Shown here one piece after another: positions 42,601 through 49,927 of a stretch of 50,193 bases of DNA. The number at the start of each line of letters is the position of its first letter. Within the stretch, counting starts at the first letter, position 1. The position numbers were made by a program, and so were the translations under genes. Below the pieces are notes generated by a model. That model saw only the letters and a list, made by a program, of their open reading frames with translations. It was not told the origin of the DNA and searched no databases. The DNA comes from an uncultured Lachnospiraceae bacterium (GTDB taxonomy: Bacteria; Bacillota; Clostridia; Lachnospirales; Lachnospiraceae), in assembly GCA_910577655.1 (NCBI GenBank), contig CAJTOW010000008.1, forward strand, positions 1 to 50,193. Direction: 5' to 3'.

Positions 42601-42656
42601 AGGACCACCAGAATAGTGGTCACAGGCCGTTTGAGGGAAAATTTTGTCAAACCCAT
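39618..42656 (-). CDS. RND efflux pump inner-membrane permease (HAE-1-like)
   Basis: A 1012-residue transporter with twelve membrane helices and two large extracytoplasmic loops, of AcrB/SwrC-like class. It starts MGLTKFSLKRPVTTILVVLCLIVFG, has YPGASPEDVNDLVTTEIESEIGTLNGV, the helix-4 region GVGMMVDNSIVVLESCFRST (the proton-relay pair reads Asp397-Asn398 rather than Asp-Asp, as in many non-proteobacterial RND pumps) and LVASLLGFLMLAGTVVNNGILYIDTVNQYR-like second-half motifs. GGAGG overlaps the stop of the adaptor gene 12 bases upstream, so the two are translated together. It probably exports drugs, lipids or peptides. Confidence 0.93.
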   Translation of the reverse strand: MGLTKFSLKRPVTTILVVLCLIVFGLQSVLSAKLELMPSMDMPMLIIATVYPGASPEDVNDLVTTEIESEIGTLNGVDQVQAVSMENMSLTVISYDYGKDIDEAYDDLKKKMDVLEASLPDDCESPVVVEMNIDDMPSISLAVNHKTESNLYNYVDERVVPELEKITTVTEVSVSGGQQEYIKVELIPEKLEQYHLNMSSIASSIGSSNFTYPSGDTIVGGQKLSVSAGVEYDTMDLLKQIPISLGNGNVIYLEDVANIHNNLEDVSGVARYDGRDTISLGIKKQQSASAMEVSKAVNRTVRELQAEDENLEIIVVNDTSDSISSSLKSVWQTMAMAVIVSMLIIFIFFGEIRASLIVGTSIPISILVALILMQAMGFTLNVITLSSLVLGVGMMVDNSIVVLESCFRSTRGKGIVGYREAALEGSGIVIQSIIGGTATTCVVFLPLAMLEGMTGQMFKPLGFTIIFCLTASLISAMTIVPLCYCFFRPQEKDHSPAGWFVKKMQDGYRGLMEEILPRKWTMIVLSILLLAVSIWMATQLRMELMVADDAGQVNVSIETRPGLRVEETDQIYQQVEAIVVQDPDLDSYMLTAGSSGMSMGGGGATLTAYLKDDRSRETDQVVREWKPLLNKVPGANITVEASSSMSMMSSSGGVEYILRSTQYDELKEVSDQICEELLGRGEVSRVHSTLENAAPVVKLDIDAVKAQAENITPMQVAGTVSSMLGGTTATTLDVDGDEIDVKVEYPDDEYDTIDKLQGIVLTNNAGGSVALTDVADITFRDTPANIIRMDREYQVTITGDLTTEDPREIDAIEQKLYDEVVSRYLTPTIHRATNAMDEAMMEEFANLGGAIAIAVFLVFVVMAAQFESPKFSLMVMTTIPFALIGSFGLLWLADVPISMASLLGFLMLAGTVVNNGILYIDTVNQYRQEMDIKTALIEAGATRLRPILMTTLTTIVAMIPMALAYGDSGKSMQGLALVDVGGLVASTVLALLVLPAYYLIMNRSRKKEPSYD

Positions 42657-42668
42657 CGCTGTTACCTC

Positions 42669-43715
42669 CTATTCTGCTTTCTGGACTACAGACCCTTCGA
42701 ACAGTTCTGAACTCCAGGTGGTGATGACCTCATTCTCCGGGCTGATCCCGGATATAAGCTGGATCCGCTCTGAGTCATAGATGCCCACCTCCACCGGCAC
42801 GTGGTGGACGGTTCCATTGTCATAGGTGTAGACGTAGGCATCGCCTCCGCTGTAGTACACCGCGTCTACTGGCAGGGTCATCACATTTTCCTGTTTATCG
42901 GAAGTGACACTGAGCTTCACAGAGGAACCGGTAGACAGAGTGTCCCCCTGTTCCACAGAAGCTTTTACCTTGAAAAGTCCTGTAGCCGCGTCAATCATGC
43001 TGCTGATCTCCGTGACCGTGCCGTGGTACTCGCTTCCATTCTTCTCGATCCGCACATCGTCCCCTGCCTGCATCTGGTTCGCAATCTTTTCGGGCACGGA
43101 AAATGAAACAGCCTTGCTTCCTTCCCCGGAGATCACGCAGATCAGGTTCTGGGCGGCTACATTGTCATGGACCTCAATATCACAGATCTCTACCTTGCCT
43201 GCAATGGATGCCGTGATATTGCTGTACTCCATCTGGTTGTCGTAGTTGATCCTGGCTGTCTCGTACTGGATCTGGGCATTCTTCGCCTGAGTCTGGGCCT
43301 GCTCATAGGCTGCACTGGCGATATCCCCGGCAGCGAACAGAGCTTTCTGGCGCTGGAGATTGCGCTGGGCGTCATTTCTGCCCATCTCTGCCGCCTGGAG
43401 ATTCAGTCTGGCATTCTCCACCTGCCGTGTGTCGATGGTGCAGATAGCCTGACCTTCCTGAACCATGTCTCCGGCCTTCACAAAGACCTCCAGCACTTCT
43501 CCCGGCATCTTCGGATATATGTAGACCACATCGGACGGCTCAACCTTGCCCACCAGATCCCGGTAAAGCTCAATAGTCCCTGTCTGGGGAGTCTGGGTCT
43601 CCACTACGGGAATGGGCGCCTCCGTCTCTGGGGCCTTGGGCTTTAAGATCCTCGTGGCTGCCAGGGAAGCCAGAGCCACCACTACAACGCCTGCAACAAT
43701 TACACTTTTTTTCAT
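42669..43715 (-). CDS. RND/HlyD-type membrane-fusion adaptor
   Basis: A 348-residue periplasmic-adaptor-type protein. One N-terminal membrane/signal helix (VIVAGVVVVALASLAATRIL) is followed by the split lipoyl domain (VYIYPKMPGEVLEVFVKAGDMVQEGQAICTIDT and ITASIAGKVEICDIEVHDNVAA), an alpha-helical hairpin (ENARLNLQAAEMGRNDAQRNLQRQKALF) and a beta-barrel (VSFSVPEKIANQMQAGDDVRIEKNGSEYHGTVTEISSMIDAATGLFKVKA). GAGGAG precedes the ATG. It links the pump to the TolC-like proteins. A MITE-like element separates it from tetR. Confidence 0.92.
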   Translation of the reverse strand: MKKSVIVAGVVVVALASLAATRILKPKAPETEAPIPVVETQTPQTGTIELYRDLVGKVEPSDVVYIYPKMPGEVLEVFVKAGDMVQEGQAICTIDTRQVENARLNLQAAEMGRNDAQRNLQRQKALFAAGDIASAAYEQAQTQAKNAQIQYETARINYDNQMEYSNITASIAGKVEICDIEVHDNVAAQNLICVISGEGSKAVSFSVPEKIANQMQAGDDVRIEKNGSEYHGTVTEISSMIDAATGLFKVKASVEQGDTLSTGSSVKLSVTSDKQENVMTLPVDAVYYSGGDAYVYTYDNGTVHHVPVEVGIYDSERIQLISGISPENEVITTWSSELFEGSVVQKAE

Positions 43716-43768
43716 AGCTGTCTCCTCTTACTCTGTTTCCATTGTTTCGCAATTTGCTGCTTCTGCTT

Positions 43769-43932
43769 TAGAGCGTGTTTGAAAATTGCTTTCCGTCAGC
43801 TGTGCGTCACAGTTTGTGGTAGATTTGGACCAAATGAACGCGGCGTAGTGGGCTACGTTAAGTGAATTTGGGCCAAACATACCGCAAAGTGGGGCGTGCA
43901 GATGCCGGGAATGAATTTTCAAACACGCTCTA
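43769..43932. mobile_element. MITE-like element, intact copy M1
   Basis: A 164-bp element with perfect 19-bp terminal inverted repeats (43769-43787 and 43914-43932, TAGAGCGTGTTTGAAAATT) that begin and end with TA, as expected for IS630/mariner-type insertion at TA. It has no transposase. Internal GGACCAAA and GGGCCAAA boxes fold against each other. It aligns along its length with M2 (18727-18885). It sits between tetR and the adaptor gene of the RND operon, where the transcript must read through it. The apparent minus-strand reading through it is explained by the repeat and is not called as a gene. Confidence 0.8.
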
Positions 43933-43949
43933 GGGCAGTTTTGTAACAA

Positions 43950-44603
43950 TCAGATCCCCGCATCCTCTTCACTTGTATGATGCTTATATGCTCCCCGCCG
44001 GAGCAGCTCTATGCCTATATAGAATCTGCTCCGAATAGCATCCCGGCACTGGGGATATTCGTAATACTGCTTCACTTGTAACAGCAGTACAGACGCTCCC
44101 ATGGTCAGAACCGGAAGAAAAGCCTCAATCCCTTCCTTATATAATAGGTTCTTGTCTATCTTGTCATAGATCCATCTTCCGGGAGTCCCCTCTACCCCAA
44201 TGGTATTGGGATCCGGCATTCCTTCCAGTCCGAAGATCTTTAGATTTTCCTGATTAGAGAGAATGTTCCTGGTCATTTCCAGCATCTCATCCGTCTTCTG
44301 GATCGCGCTGACAAAATACTCAAACAGCTTCTCCAGCATGGCAAACACATCGCCATGACTTTCCTCCAGACAAACCCGGCAGAATTCTTCCACTTCTTTG
44401 CAGCTATCCTCAAAAAGCCACCGTACTACGTCTTCTTTATCTTTAAAGTAAGTATAAAAGCTCCCGCGGGAGATATCCGCATTCTGGATAATCTGATTGA
44501 TTGATACCTTCTCGTATGGCACTCTGGAAAATTCTTTCTTTGCTGCCTCCCGGATAGCCTGCTTTTTCTTCTCCGAAAGCCGGAGAAACCGTTCCGTCGG
44601 CAT
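43950..44603 (-). CDS. TetR-family regulator of the RND efflux operon
   Basis: A 217-residue repressor. The N-terminal helix-turn-helix is clear: KKKQAIREAAKKEFSRVPYEKVSINQIIQNADISRGSFYTYFKDKEDVV, then an all-helical ligand-binding domain. The ATG at 44603 follows GAGGGGG by nine bases; a longer reading adds 51 unlikely residues. It is the first gene of the minus-strand operon and lies downstream of a promoter overlapped by three TGACA-N3-TGTCA palindromes, so it very likely represses itself and the pump. The inducer is probably a pump substrate. Confidence 0.92.
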   Translation of the reverse strand: MPTERFLRLSEKKKQAIREAAKKEFSRVPYEKVSINQIIQNADISRGSFYTYFKDKEDVVRWLFEDSCKEVEEFCRVCLEESHGDVFAMLEKLFEYFVSAIQKTDEMLEMTRNILSNQENLKIFGLEGMPDPNTIGVEGTPGRWIYDKIDKNLLYKEGIEAFLPVLTMGASVLLLQVKQYYEYPQCRDAIRSRFYIGIELLRRGAYKHHTSEEDAGI

Positions 44604-44750
44604 GTATGTATTCCCCCTCTCGTTCCCGGTGTGTCCGTCCATGCCTGTTAAGCAGATGCGACGGATCTGGGTATGGATTTTATGTACTGCACCGGGGAGA
44701 AAACCTGCATATTGGGATCTGCCCCGTATTCTCTTCTCCGGCTTCTTTTG

Positions 44751-44815
44751 TGACAAGCTGTCACTTTTAATGACAACATGTCATTTATTATAATGACACC
44801 TTGTCATGTTGTCAA
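44751..44815 (-). promoter_or_regulatory. Promoter of the tetR-RND operon with three TetR operators
   Basis: On the minus strand TTGACA (44810-44815), 17-bp spacer, TATAAT (44787-44792), a full consensus promoter. Palindromes TGACA-N3-TGTCA occur at 44794-44806 (in the spacer), 44771-44783 (just after the -10) and 44751-44763 (in the leader), with centres 23 and 20 bp apart. The remaining TGTCA half-sites near 44802-44814 overlap the -35. Confidence 0.85.
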
Positions 44816-45005
44816 TAGAAGTTATAGAATTTTTATATTTCTATAGCAGGTCTTCATCAGATATGATAGAATGGATGCCATAGTGTGATCATTCATAATC
44901 ATACTAAAATGCGGCTTTTGGACGGCTGTCACTGGTCTGGTCGTCAATGGTTGTACTGCCGGACAAATGATTCACATTTTTATATACATTGAGGAGACTG
45001 CTGCT

Positions 45006-45884
45006 ATGGGATACGTTTATCTGATCTGCGTTGCCATCATGTTCAGCTTCGGCGGTACTTGTGTCAAGCTGATCAAACCCTACTTTGATCCGGAATATAT
45101 CACCTTCTTCCGGTTCCTGATCGGAGTTGGCTTTCTGCTCCTGCTGCGGTGCTTCCGGCGAAAGGATCTTAAAAATTCTCCCAGAGTACGGCTTCGTACC
45201 ATCCTGGGCTGGGTACTTCTGGGCGCAGTCGCCAAATGGATGGCTTATCTGACAGAGAATTACGGACTGTCCCACGGCCCTTCCTATGGCAATATCGTGG
45301 CGCAGCCTGCCCAGACGGTTACCCTGACCCTGGTCAGCGTCTTTATCCTGAAGGAGAAGCTGTCCACACGGAAGCTTTTCTGCATCTTCTTATGTATCCT
45401 GGGCGTGTTGTCCATTTCCTGGAACGGACGGCCCCTGGACAGCTTTTTCCAGGAAAATATTCTGCTGAACCTTCTGTTCGTAGGAGCGGGCATCTGCGGC
45501 GCCACCCACGTTCTTGCACAAAAAATGATTGCTGACAAGATGAATATCATTGACAGCAATCTTCTGATCTTTACCTTCTCCGGAATCCTGGCAGCCATGC
45601 CCCTGGTACCGGAGACCCTGGGAGGCGCCCTGACAGGCGTACGCCCGGATCTGGCCTGCATATTCGCGATGTTGTTTTTTGGCCTGATCACCGGCCTGGG
45701 CTTCTATTTAAATGCCAGGGCCATCCCCCTGGTTCCCTTCTACATGGTGGGAACCATCCAGAGTACTATGGTGATCTTCGCAATCCTCTGGGGTGTGCTG
45801 TTTTTCCATGAGACCATTACCGTTTATATTATCGGGGGGACAGCGCTCTTTATGGCGGGACTGGCCGGACTGCAGCTGGGATAA
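45006..45884 (+). CDS. EamA/DMT-family transporter
   Basis: A 292-residue protein with ten membrane helices in two EamA repeats (MGYVYLICVAIMFSFGGTCVKLIKPYF...FFRFLIG; the second repeat begins NLLFVGAGICGATHVLAQKM). The family moves small metabolites such as amino acids, nucleosides or drugs. Useful features are NYGLSHGPSYGNIVAQPAQTVTLTLVSVFILKEKLSTRK (end of repeat 1, typical EKLS motif) and the late VPFYMVGTIQSTMVIFAILWGVLFFHETITV. GAGGAG lies nine bases before the ATG at 45006; the longer reading adds 13 residues. It is divergent from tetR, so the operators may also affect it. Substrate unknown. Confidence 0.88.
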   Translation: MGYVYLICVAIMFSFGGTCVKLIKPYFDPEYITFFRFLIGVGFLLLLRCFRRKDLKNSPRVRLRTILGWVLLGAVAKWMAYLTENYGLSHGPSYGNIVAQPAQTVTLTLVSVFILKEKLSTRKLFCIFLCILGVLSISWNGRPLDSFFQENILLNLLFVGAGICGATHVLAQKMIADKMNIIDSNLLIFTFSGILAAMPLVPETLGGALTGVRPDLACIFAMLFFGLITGLGFYLNARAIPLVPFYMVGTIQSTMVIFAILWGVLFFHETITVYIIGGTALFMAGLAGLQLG

Positions 45885-46003
45885 TACCAGGCAAACACCG
45901 CTTCTGTACAGCATGAAATACAACCGCGTACTTTCCGAAGGCCTGAGTGCCGAGGAAAACAAGCCATATTTATAGAGCCAGAAAAGGATCCTGTTTGCTA
46001 AAC

Positions 46004-47782
46004 ATGAAAAAAATACTGACCGTTTATCTAAAACCTTATTACCTGCGGATGGCAGGCGGCTTTCTGATCAAATTCACCGGAACCATCATGGATCTGCTTC
46101 TTCCATGGACCCTGGCCCATATGATCGATGTGGTAATCCCGGCCAATCATCCGGGGGAGATTCTCCTGTGGGGAGGTTTCATGCTGGCATGCTCCCTTTT
46201 GGCAGTATCCTTCAATGTATTGGCCAACCGGATGGCAGCCCGGGTAGCCAGCGATGCCACCTTCCGGATCCGTAATGACTTGTTCGCAAAGGTCATGTAT
46301 CTATCCAGCAGCGGGATGGACCATTTCACCCGTCCTTCACTCATATCCCGGCTGACCTCGGATACTTATCATGTGCACCAGATGCTTGGCAGGATCCAGC
46401 GGCTGGGGGTCCGCGCTCCGATCCTGCTGACCGGCGGAATCGCCATGACCCTTCTGCTGGATCCGGTCCTGGCCTGCGTGCTTCTGACGACCCTTCCCCT
46501 CCTTACTGCAGTAGTAGTTTTCGTATCCAGAAAAAGCATCCCCTTATTTGAGCAGGTACAGCTGCGGGCAGACAAGTTTGTCCAGATGCTGCGGGAGGAC
46601 ATCGTCGGGATACGGGTCATCAAGGCCTTGTCCCGGGAGGAGCACGAACGGCAGCGCTTCGACCGGATCAACCGGGACGTGGTAGAGTGGGAACGGAAAG
46701 CCACTCTGACCACTTCCCTTACCAGCCCGGCCATGAATATCCTGCTGAATCTGGGTCTGGTCGGGGTCATTCTCGCAGGCGCCTTCCGGGTGAACCTGGG
46801 CCTGTCGGAAGTCGGAAAGATCCTTGCTTTTATGACCTATTTTACCATCATTCTCAATGCCCTGCTTTCCATCTCCCGCATGTTTGTGGTGATCTCCAAA
46901 GCAGCGGCCTCCGCCGGACGGATCTGTCAGGTGCTGGATGCAGAGGATGAGCGGGTGCTGCTGAAACTTTATGACAGTAATATGAAAACGGATCCGTCAA
47001 ATGCCACTTTACCGCAAACTGTATACGCCCGGAGAAGCAACAAAACAACGGCTGACAGACTCCCGCCGCACATTGTCTTTGAACATGTATCTTTCTCCTA
47101 CAGTGGCAGGGGGTACCAGCTTTCCGATATCAGTTTTTCTTTAAATCACGGGGAAACTCTGGGTATCATCGGCCCCACCGGCTCCGGTAAATCCACCCTG
47201 GTCTATCTTCTGATGCGTTTCCATGATGTAAATGAGGGGACGATCCGGCTGGACGGAAAAGATATAGAAGACATGGATCTGCACAGTCTGCGCCGCCAGT
47301 TCGGTGTGGTGTTCCAGAATGATTCTCTGTTTGAGAAAAACATCTTTGAAAATATCTCCATGGGCCGGGAGCTGACCCGGGAGCAGGCCATGGAGGCTGC
47401 CTTCTACGCCCAGGCCAGGGAGTTTGTTGAGGAAAAGGGCGGGCTGGATGAGCATCTGGATATTCGCGGCGCCAATCTGAGCGGCGGACAGAAGCAGCGG
47501 ATCCTCATCGCCCGGGCCCTGGCTTCCCGCCCCAGAATCCTGGTTCTGGATGATTCCTCCAGCGCCCTGGACTACCGGACTGACATCCAGCTACGGACTG
47601 CGCTGCGGGAGCATTTCCGAAATACCACCTGCATTCTGATCGCCCAGCGGATTGCCGCGGTGATGGAAGCAGACCATATTCTGGTGCTGGATGAGGGACG
47701 AATAGCCGGGTATGGGACACATGATGAGCTGATCAGCTCCTGCGGACTCTATCAGGAGATTGCCAAATCCCAGCTGGAGTGA
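46004..47782 (+). CDS. ABC exporter half-transporter, degenerate Walker B subunit
   Basis: A 592-residue type IV ABC exporter: six membrane helices (about 15-310) then a nucleotide-binding domain. Walker A GPTGSGKST (about 389), signature LSGGQKQR (about 492), Walker B ILVLDDSSSALD (about 511; the catalytic Glu is Asp), H-loop region IAQRIAAV. A linker insert of about 40 residues (DSNMKTDPSNATL... to TADRLPPHIVFE) precedes the ATPase domain. The start at 46004 follows a poor AAAGGA site; the GTG at 45947 with GAAGG ahead would add 19 residues and is a real alternative. It pairs with the downstream gene as a heterodimeric exporter. Confidence 0.88.
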   Translation: MKKILTVYLKPYYLRMAGGFLIKFTGTIMDLLLPWTLAHMIDVVIPANHPGEILLWGGFMLACSLLAVSFNVLANRMAARVASDATFRIRNDLFAKVMYLSSSGMDHFTRPSLISRLTSDTYHVHQMLGRIQRLGVRAPILLTGGIAMTLLLDPVLACVLLTTLPLLTAVVVFVSRKSIPLFEQVQLRADKFVQMLREDIVGIRVIKALSREEHERQRFDRINRDVVEWERKATLTTSLTSPAMNILLNLGLVGVILAGAFRVNLGLSEVGKILAFMTYFTIILNALLSISRMFVVISKAAASAGRICQVLDAEDERVLLKLYDSNMKTDPSNATLPQTVYARRSNKTTADRLPPHIVFEHVSFSYSGRGYQLSDISFSLNHGETLGIIGPTGSGKSTLVYLLMRFHDVNEGTIRLDGKDIEDMDLHSLRRQFGVVFQNDSLFEKNIFENISMGRELTREQAMEAAFYAQAREFVEEKGGLDEHLDIRGANLSGGQKQRILIARALASRPRILVLDDSSSALDYRTDIQLRTALREHFRNTTCILIAQRIAAVMEADHILVLDEGRIAGYGTHDELISSCGLYQEIAKSQLE

Positions 47783-47820
47783 AAAACTCCGCAGTACACA
47801 AACCGGGCGGACGCCCGATG

Positions 47821-47849
47821 CTTCTTGTCTGGCGTAGCCGGACAAGAAG
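47821..47849 (+). other. Stable hairpin between the two ABC half-transporter genes
   Basis: CTTCTTGTCTGGC (47821-47833) pairs with GCCGGACAAGAAG (47837-47849) over 13 bp with one G-U pair and loop GTA. The 179-base gap also has a GTAACAATTC fragment of the REP-like family (about 47868-47880). No T-run follows, so it may set the ratio of the two subunits by protecting the upstream RNA; that is inference. Confidence 0.5.
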
Positions 47850-47961
47850 ATGCCCCCCGTGAACAGTAACAATTCGCAGCGCAGTATCTGCCCTGTTTCG
47901 TCTGTTTGCAGAAAGCGGCGGAATCACCGAACATACAAGAGTGAAAGAAGGTGGATATTCC

Positions 47962-49776
47962 ATGGCGTCAAGAGCCAGAACCGACGGGATCGAGATCGGG
48001 GGTTCGACTCTCCAGTATATGAAAAAGCAGAAAACCGTAATCCTGCGGCTGGGCGGCTATCTGATGAAGTACCGGCTGCTGCTTGCCCTGGCATTGTTCA
48101 TGACGGCAACCGGGAATCTGTTTGCCCTGGTGGGGCCCATGCTGTCCGGTTATGCGGTGGATGCCATCGAACCAGGGCTGGGCCGGGTGGACTTCGGGCG
48201 GGTGTTTTTCTATGCCCGCTGGATGGTTCTCTTCTATGTTGCCGCCGCGTCCCTCTCCTATATGCAGACAGTAATCATGGTAACCATAAGCCGGAGGGTG
48301 GTATACCAGATGCGCAGGGATGTGTTTGACAAACTTTTATCCCTGCCGGTGGGGTATTTTGACCTGCACCAGACCGGAGATATCATCAGCCGGATTTCCT
48401 ATGATATTGACCTGGTCAACGAATCCTTATCCAATGATCTGGTACAGATGCTCACAACCGTCATTACGGTAGCCGGTTCCCTGGTCATGATGGTGGCGAT
48501 CTCCCCGCCGCTGGTCCTGGTCTTCGTAATCACTGTTCCTTTGTCCGCCTTCATCACCCGGTTTATTACCAGCCGGACCCGCCCCTTGTTCCGGAAGCGT
48601 TCAGCCAGTCTGGGGCGGCTCAATGGCTATGCCGAGGAGATGGTCACCGGGCAAAAGGCCATCAAGGCATACTGCGGCGAGGAAACCGTCACCAGACAGT
48701 TCCGTGAGCTGAACAGAGATGCTGTGGAGGCCTATTACCAGGCAGAATATTACGGAAGCACGGTGGGTCCTATGGTGAATTTCATCAACAATCTGTCCTT
48801 GTCCCTGATTAGTGTGCTGGGCGCCTTCCTCTATCTGTCTGGAATGATGCGGGCGGGACAGATTTCCTCCTTTGTACTGTATTCCCGCAAATTCTCCGGC
48901 CCCATCAACGAAGCGGCCAATATCGTCAGTGACCTCCAGTCTGCAATCGCAGCGGCGGAACGGGTTTTTGGACTCATGGACCAGCTTCCCGAAGCGCCGG
49001 ATGAAACCGGAGCAGTTGATCTGGTAAAAAAGCCCCTGCGCGGAAATGTGTCCTGGCAGGATGTAAATTTCAGCTATGAGCCAGAACGGCAGATTCTTCA
49101 CAACCTTACCTTTGAAGCAAAGGCTGGGGAGATGGTGGCTGTGGCAGGCCCTACCGGCGCCGGCAAAACCACCCTCATCAACCTTCTGATGCGGTTTTAT
49201 GACGCGGATTCCGGAGAGATCCGGGTGGATGGTCTCGAGCTTCACAGAATTACCCGGAAAAGTCTGCGGAAATCCTTTGCCATGGTACTGCAGGATACCT
49301 GGCTGTTCCAGGGAACTGTCTACGAAAATCTTGTCTATGGACAGGAAGATATTCCCAGGGAAAAAGTGATCGAAGCAGCAAAGGCCGCCCACATCCATTC
49401 CTTTATCATGCAGCTGCCAGAGGGCTACGACACAGTCCTTAAAGAGGACGGAACCAATATCTCCAAGGGCCAGAAGCAGCTTCTTACCATTGCCCGGGCC
49501 ATGCTCCAGGATGCCCAGATGCTGATCCTGGATGAGGCCACCTCCAATGTGGACACCTGCACAGAGCATCATATCCAGGCTGCCATGCGCAGTCTTATGA
49601 AAGGAAAGACCTGCTTTGTCATCGCCCACCGCCTCTCCACCATCCGAAACGCTGACCGGATCCTGGTGATCCACCAGGGACGGCTGGCAGAACAAGGAAC
49701 CCACGAAAGCCTGATCGCACAGAAGGGATTCTATTATCAGATGCATAAGGCGGGGAAGATGGGGGAGCTGGTGTAA
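47962..49776 (+). CDS. ABC exporter half-transporter, degenerate signature subunit
   Basis: A 604-residue ABC exporter with six membrane helices and a C-terminal ATPase: Walker A GPTGAGKTT (about 395), signature ISKGQKQLL (the LSGGQ motif is changed to SKGQ), Walker B MLILDEATSNVDT with the catalytic Glu, and IAHRLSTI. The first subunit lacks the Walker B Glu but has a canonical LSGGQ, so together they form one catalytic and one degenerate site, the pattern of TM287/288 and BmrCD-type multidrug exporters. AAGGTGG lies seven bases before the ATG at 47962. Substrate unknown. Confidence 0.92.
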   Translation: MASRARTDGIEIGGSTLQYMKKQKTVILRLGGYLMKYRLLLALALFMTATGNLFALVGPMLSGYAVDAIEPGLGRVDFGRVFFYARWMVLFYVAAASLSYMQTVIMVTISRRVVYQMRRDVFDKLLSLPVGYFDLHQTGDIISRISYDIDLVNESLSNDLVQMLTTVITVAGSLVMMVAISPPLVLVFVITVPLSAFITRFITSRTRPLFRKRSASLGRLNGYAEEMVTGQKAIKAYCGEETVTRQFRELNRDAVEAYYQAEYYGSTVGPMVNFINNLSLSLISVLGAFLYLSGMMRAGQISSFVLYSRKFSGPINEAANIVSDLQSAIAAAERVFGLMDQLPEAPDETGAVDLVKKPLRGNVSWQDVNFSYEPERQILHNLTFEAKAGEMVAVAGPTGAGKTTLINLLMRFYDADSGEIRVDGLELHRITRKSLRKSFAMVLQDTWLFQGTVYENLVYGQEDIPREKVIEAAKAAHIHSFIMQLPEGYDTVLKEDGTNISKGQKQLLTIARAMLQDAQMLILDEATSNVDTCTEHHIQAAMRSLMKGKTCFVIAHRLSTIRNADRILVIHQGRLAEQGTHESLIAQKGFYYQMHKAGKMGELV

Positions 49777-49787
49777 ACCTATACAAT

Positions 49788-49818
49788 GTAACAATTCAGA
49801 TCCCCCTTGAACTGTTAC
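49788..49818. repeat. REP-like palindromic repeat, copy E
   Basis: GTAACAATTCA (49788-49798) and TGAACTGTTAC (49808-49818) pair with one mismatch around AGATCCCCC-type spacer, and are the inverse of copy A. The following GTGCAGAAAA (49831-49840) resembles the GTGC-AAAA block of copies C and D. Confidence 0.7.
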
Positions 49819-49846
49819 CGCGCAACCAATGTGCAGAAAAAAATGC

Positions 49847-49875
49847 TTGACATGCTATGTTTTATCCTTTATACT
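49847..49875 (+). promoter_or_regulatory. Sigma-A promoter of the coiled-coil gene
   Basis: TTGACA (49847-49852), exactly 17 bp, TATACT (49870-49875). The predicted start of transcription is about 45 bases before the TTG start codon at 49928. Confidence 0.75.
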
Positions 49876-49927
49876 GATTCTAATGTGAGAATGGAAAAAG
49901 GTTAAAATAGAAAGAGGGTGATAGATC

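Noticed and set aside
43728..43949. Minus-strand reading whose protein resembles one across 18550-18885
   Set aside because: The resemblance is caused by the MITE-like DNA repeat; neither has a ribosome site, and the reading frames run into unrelated flanks.
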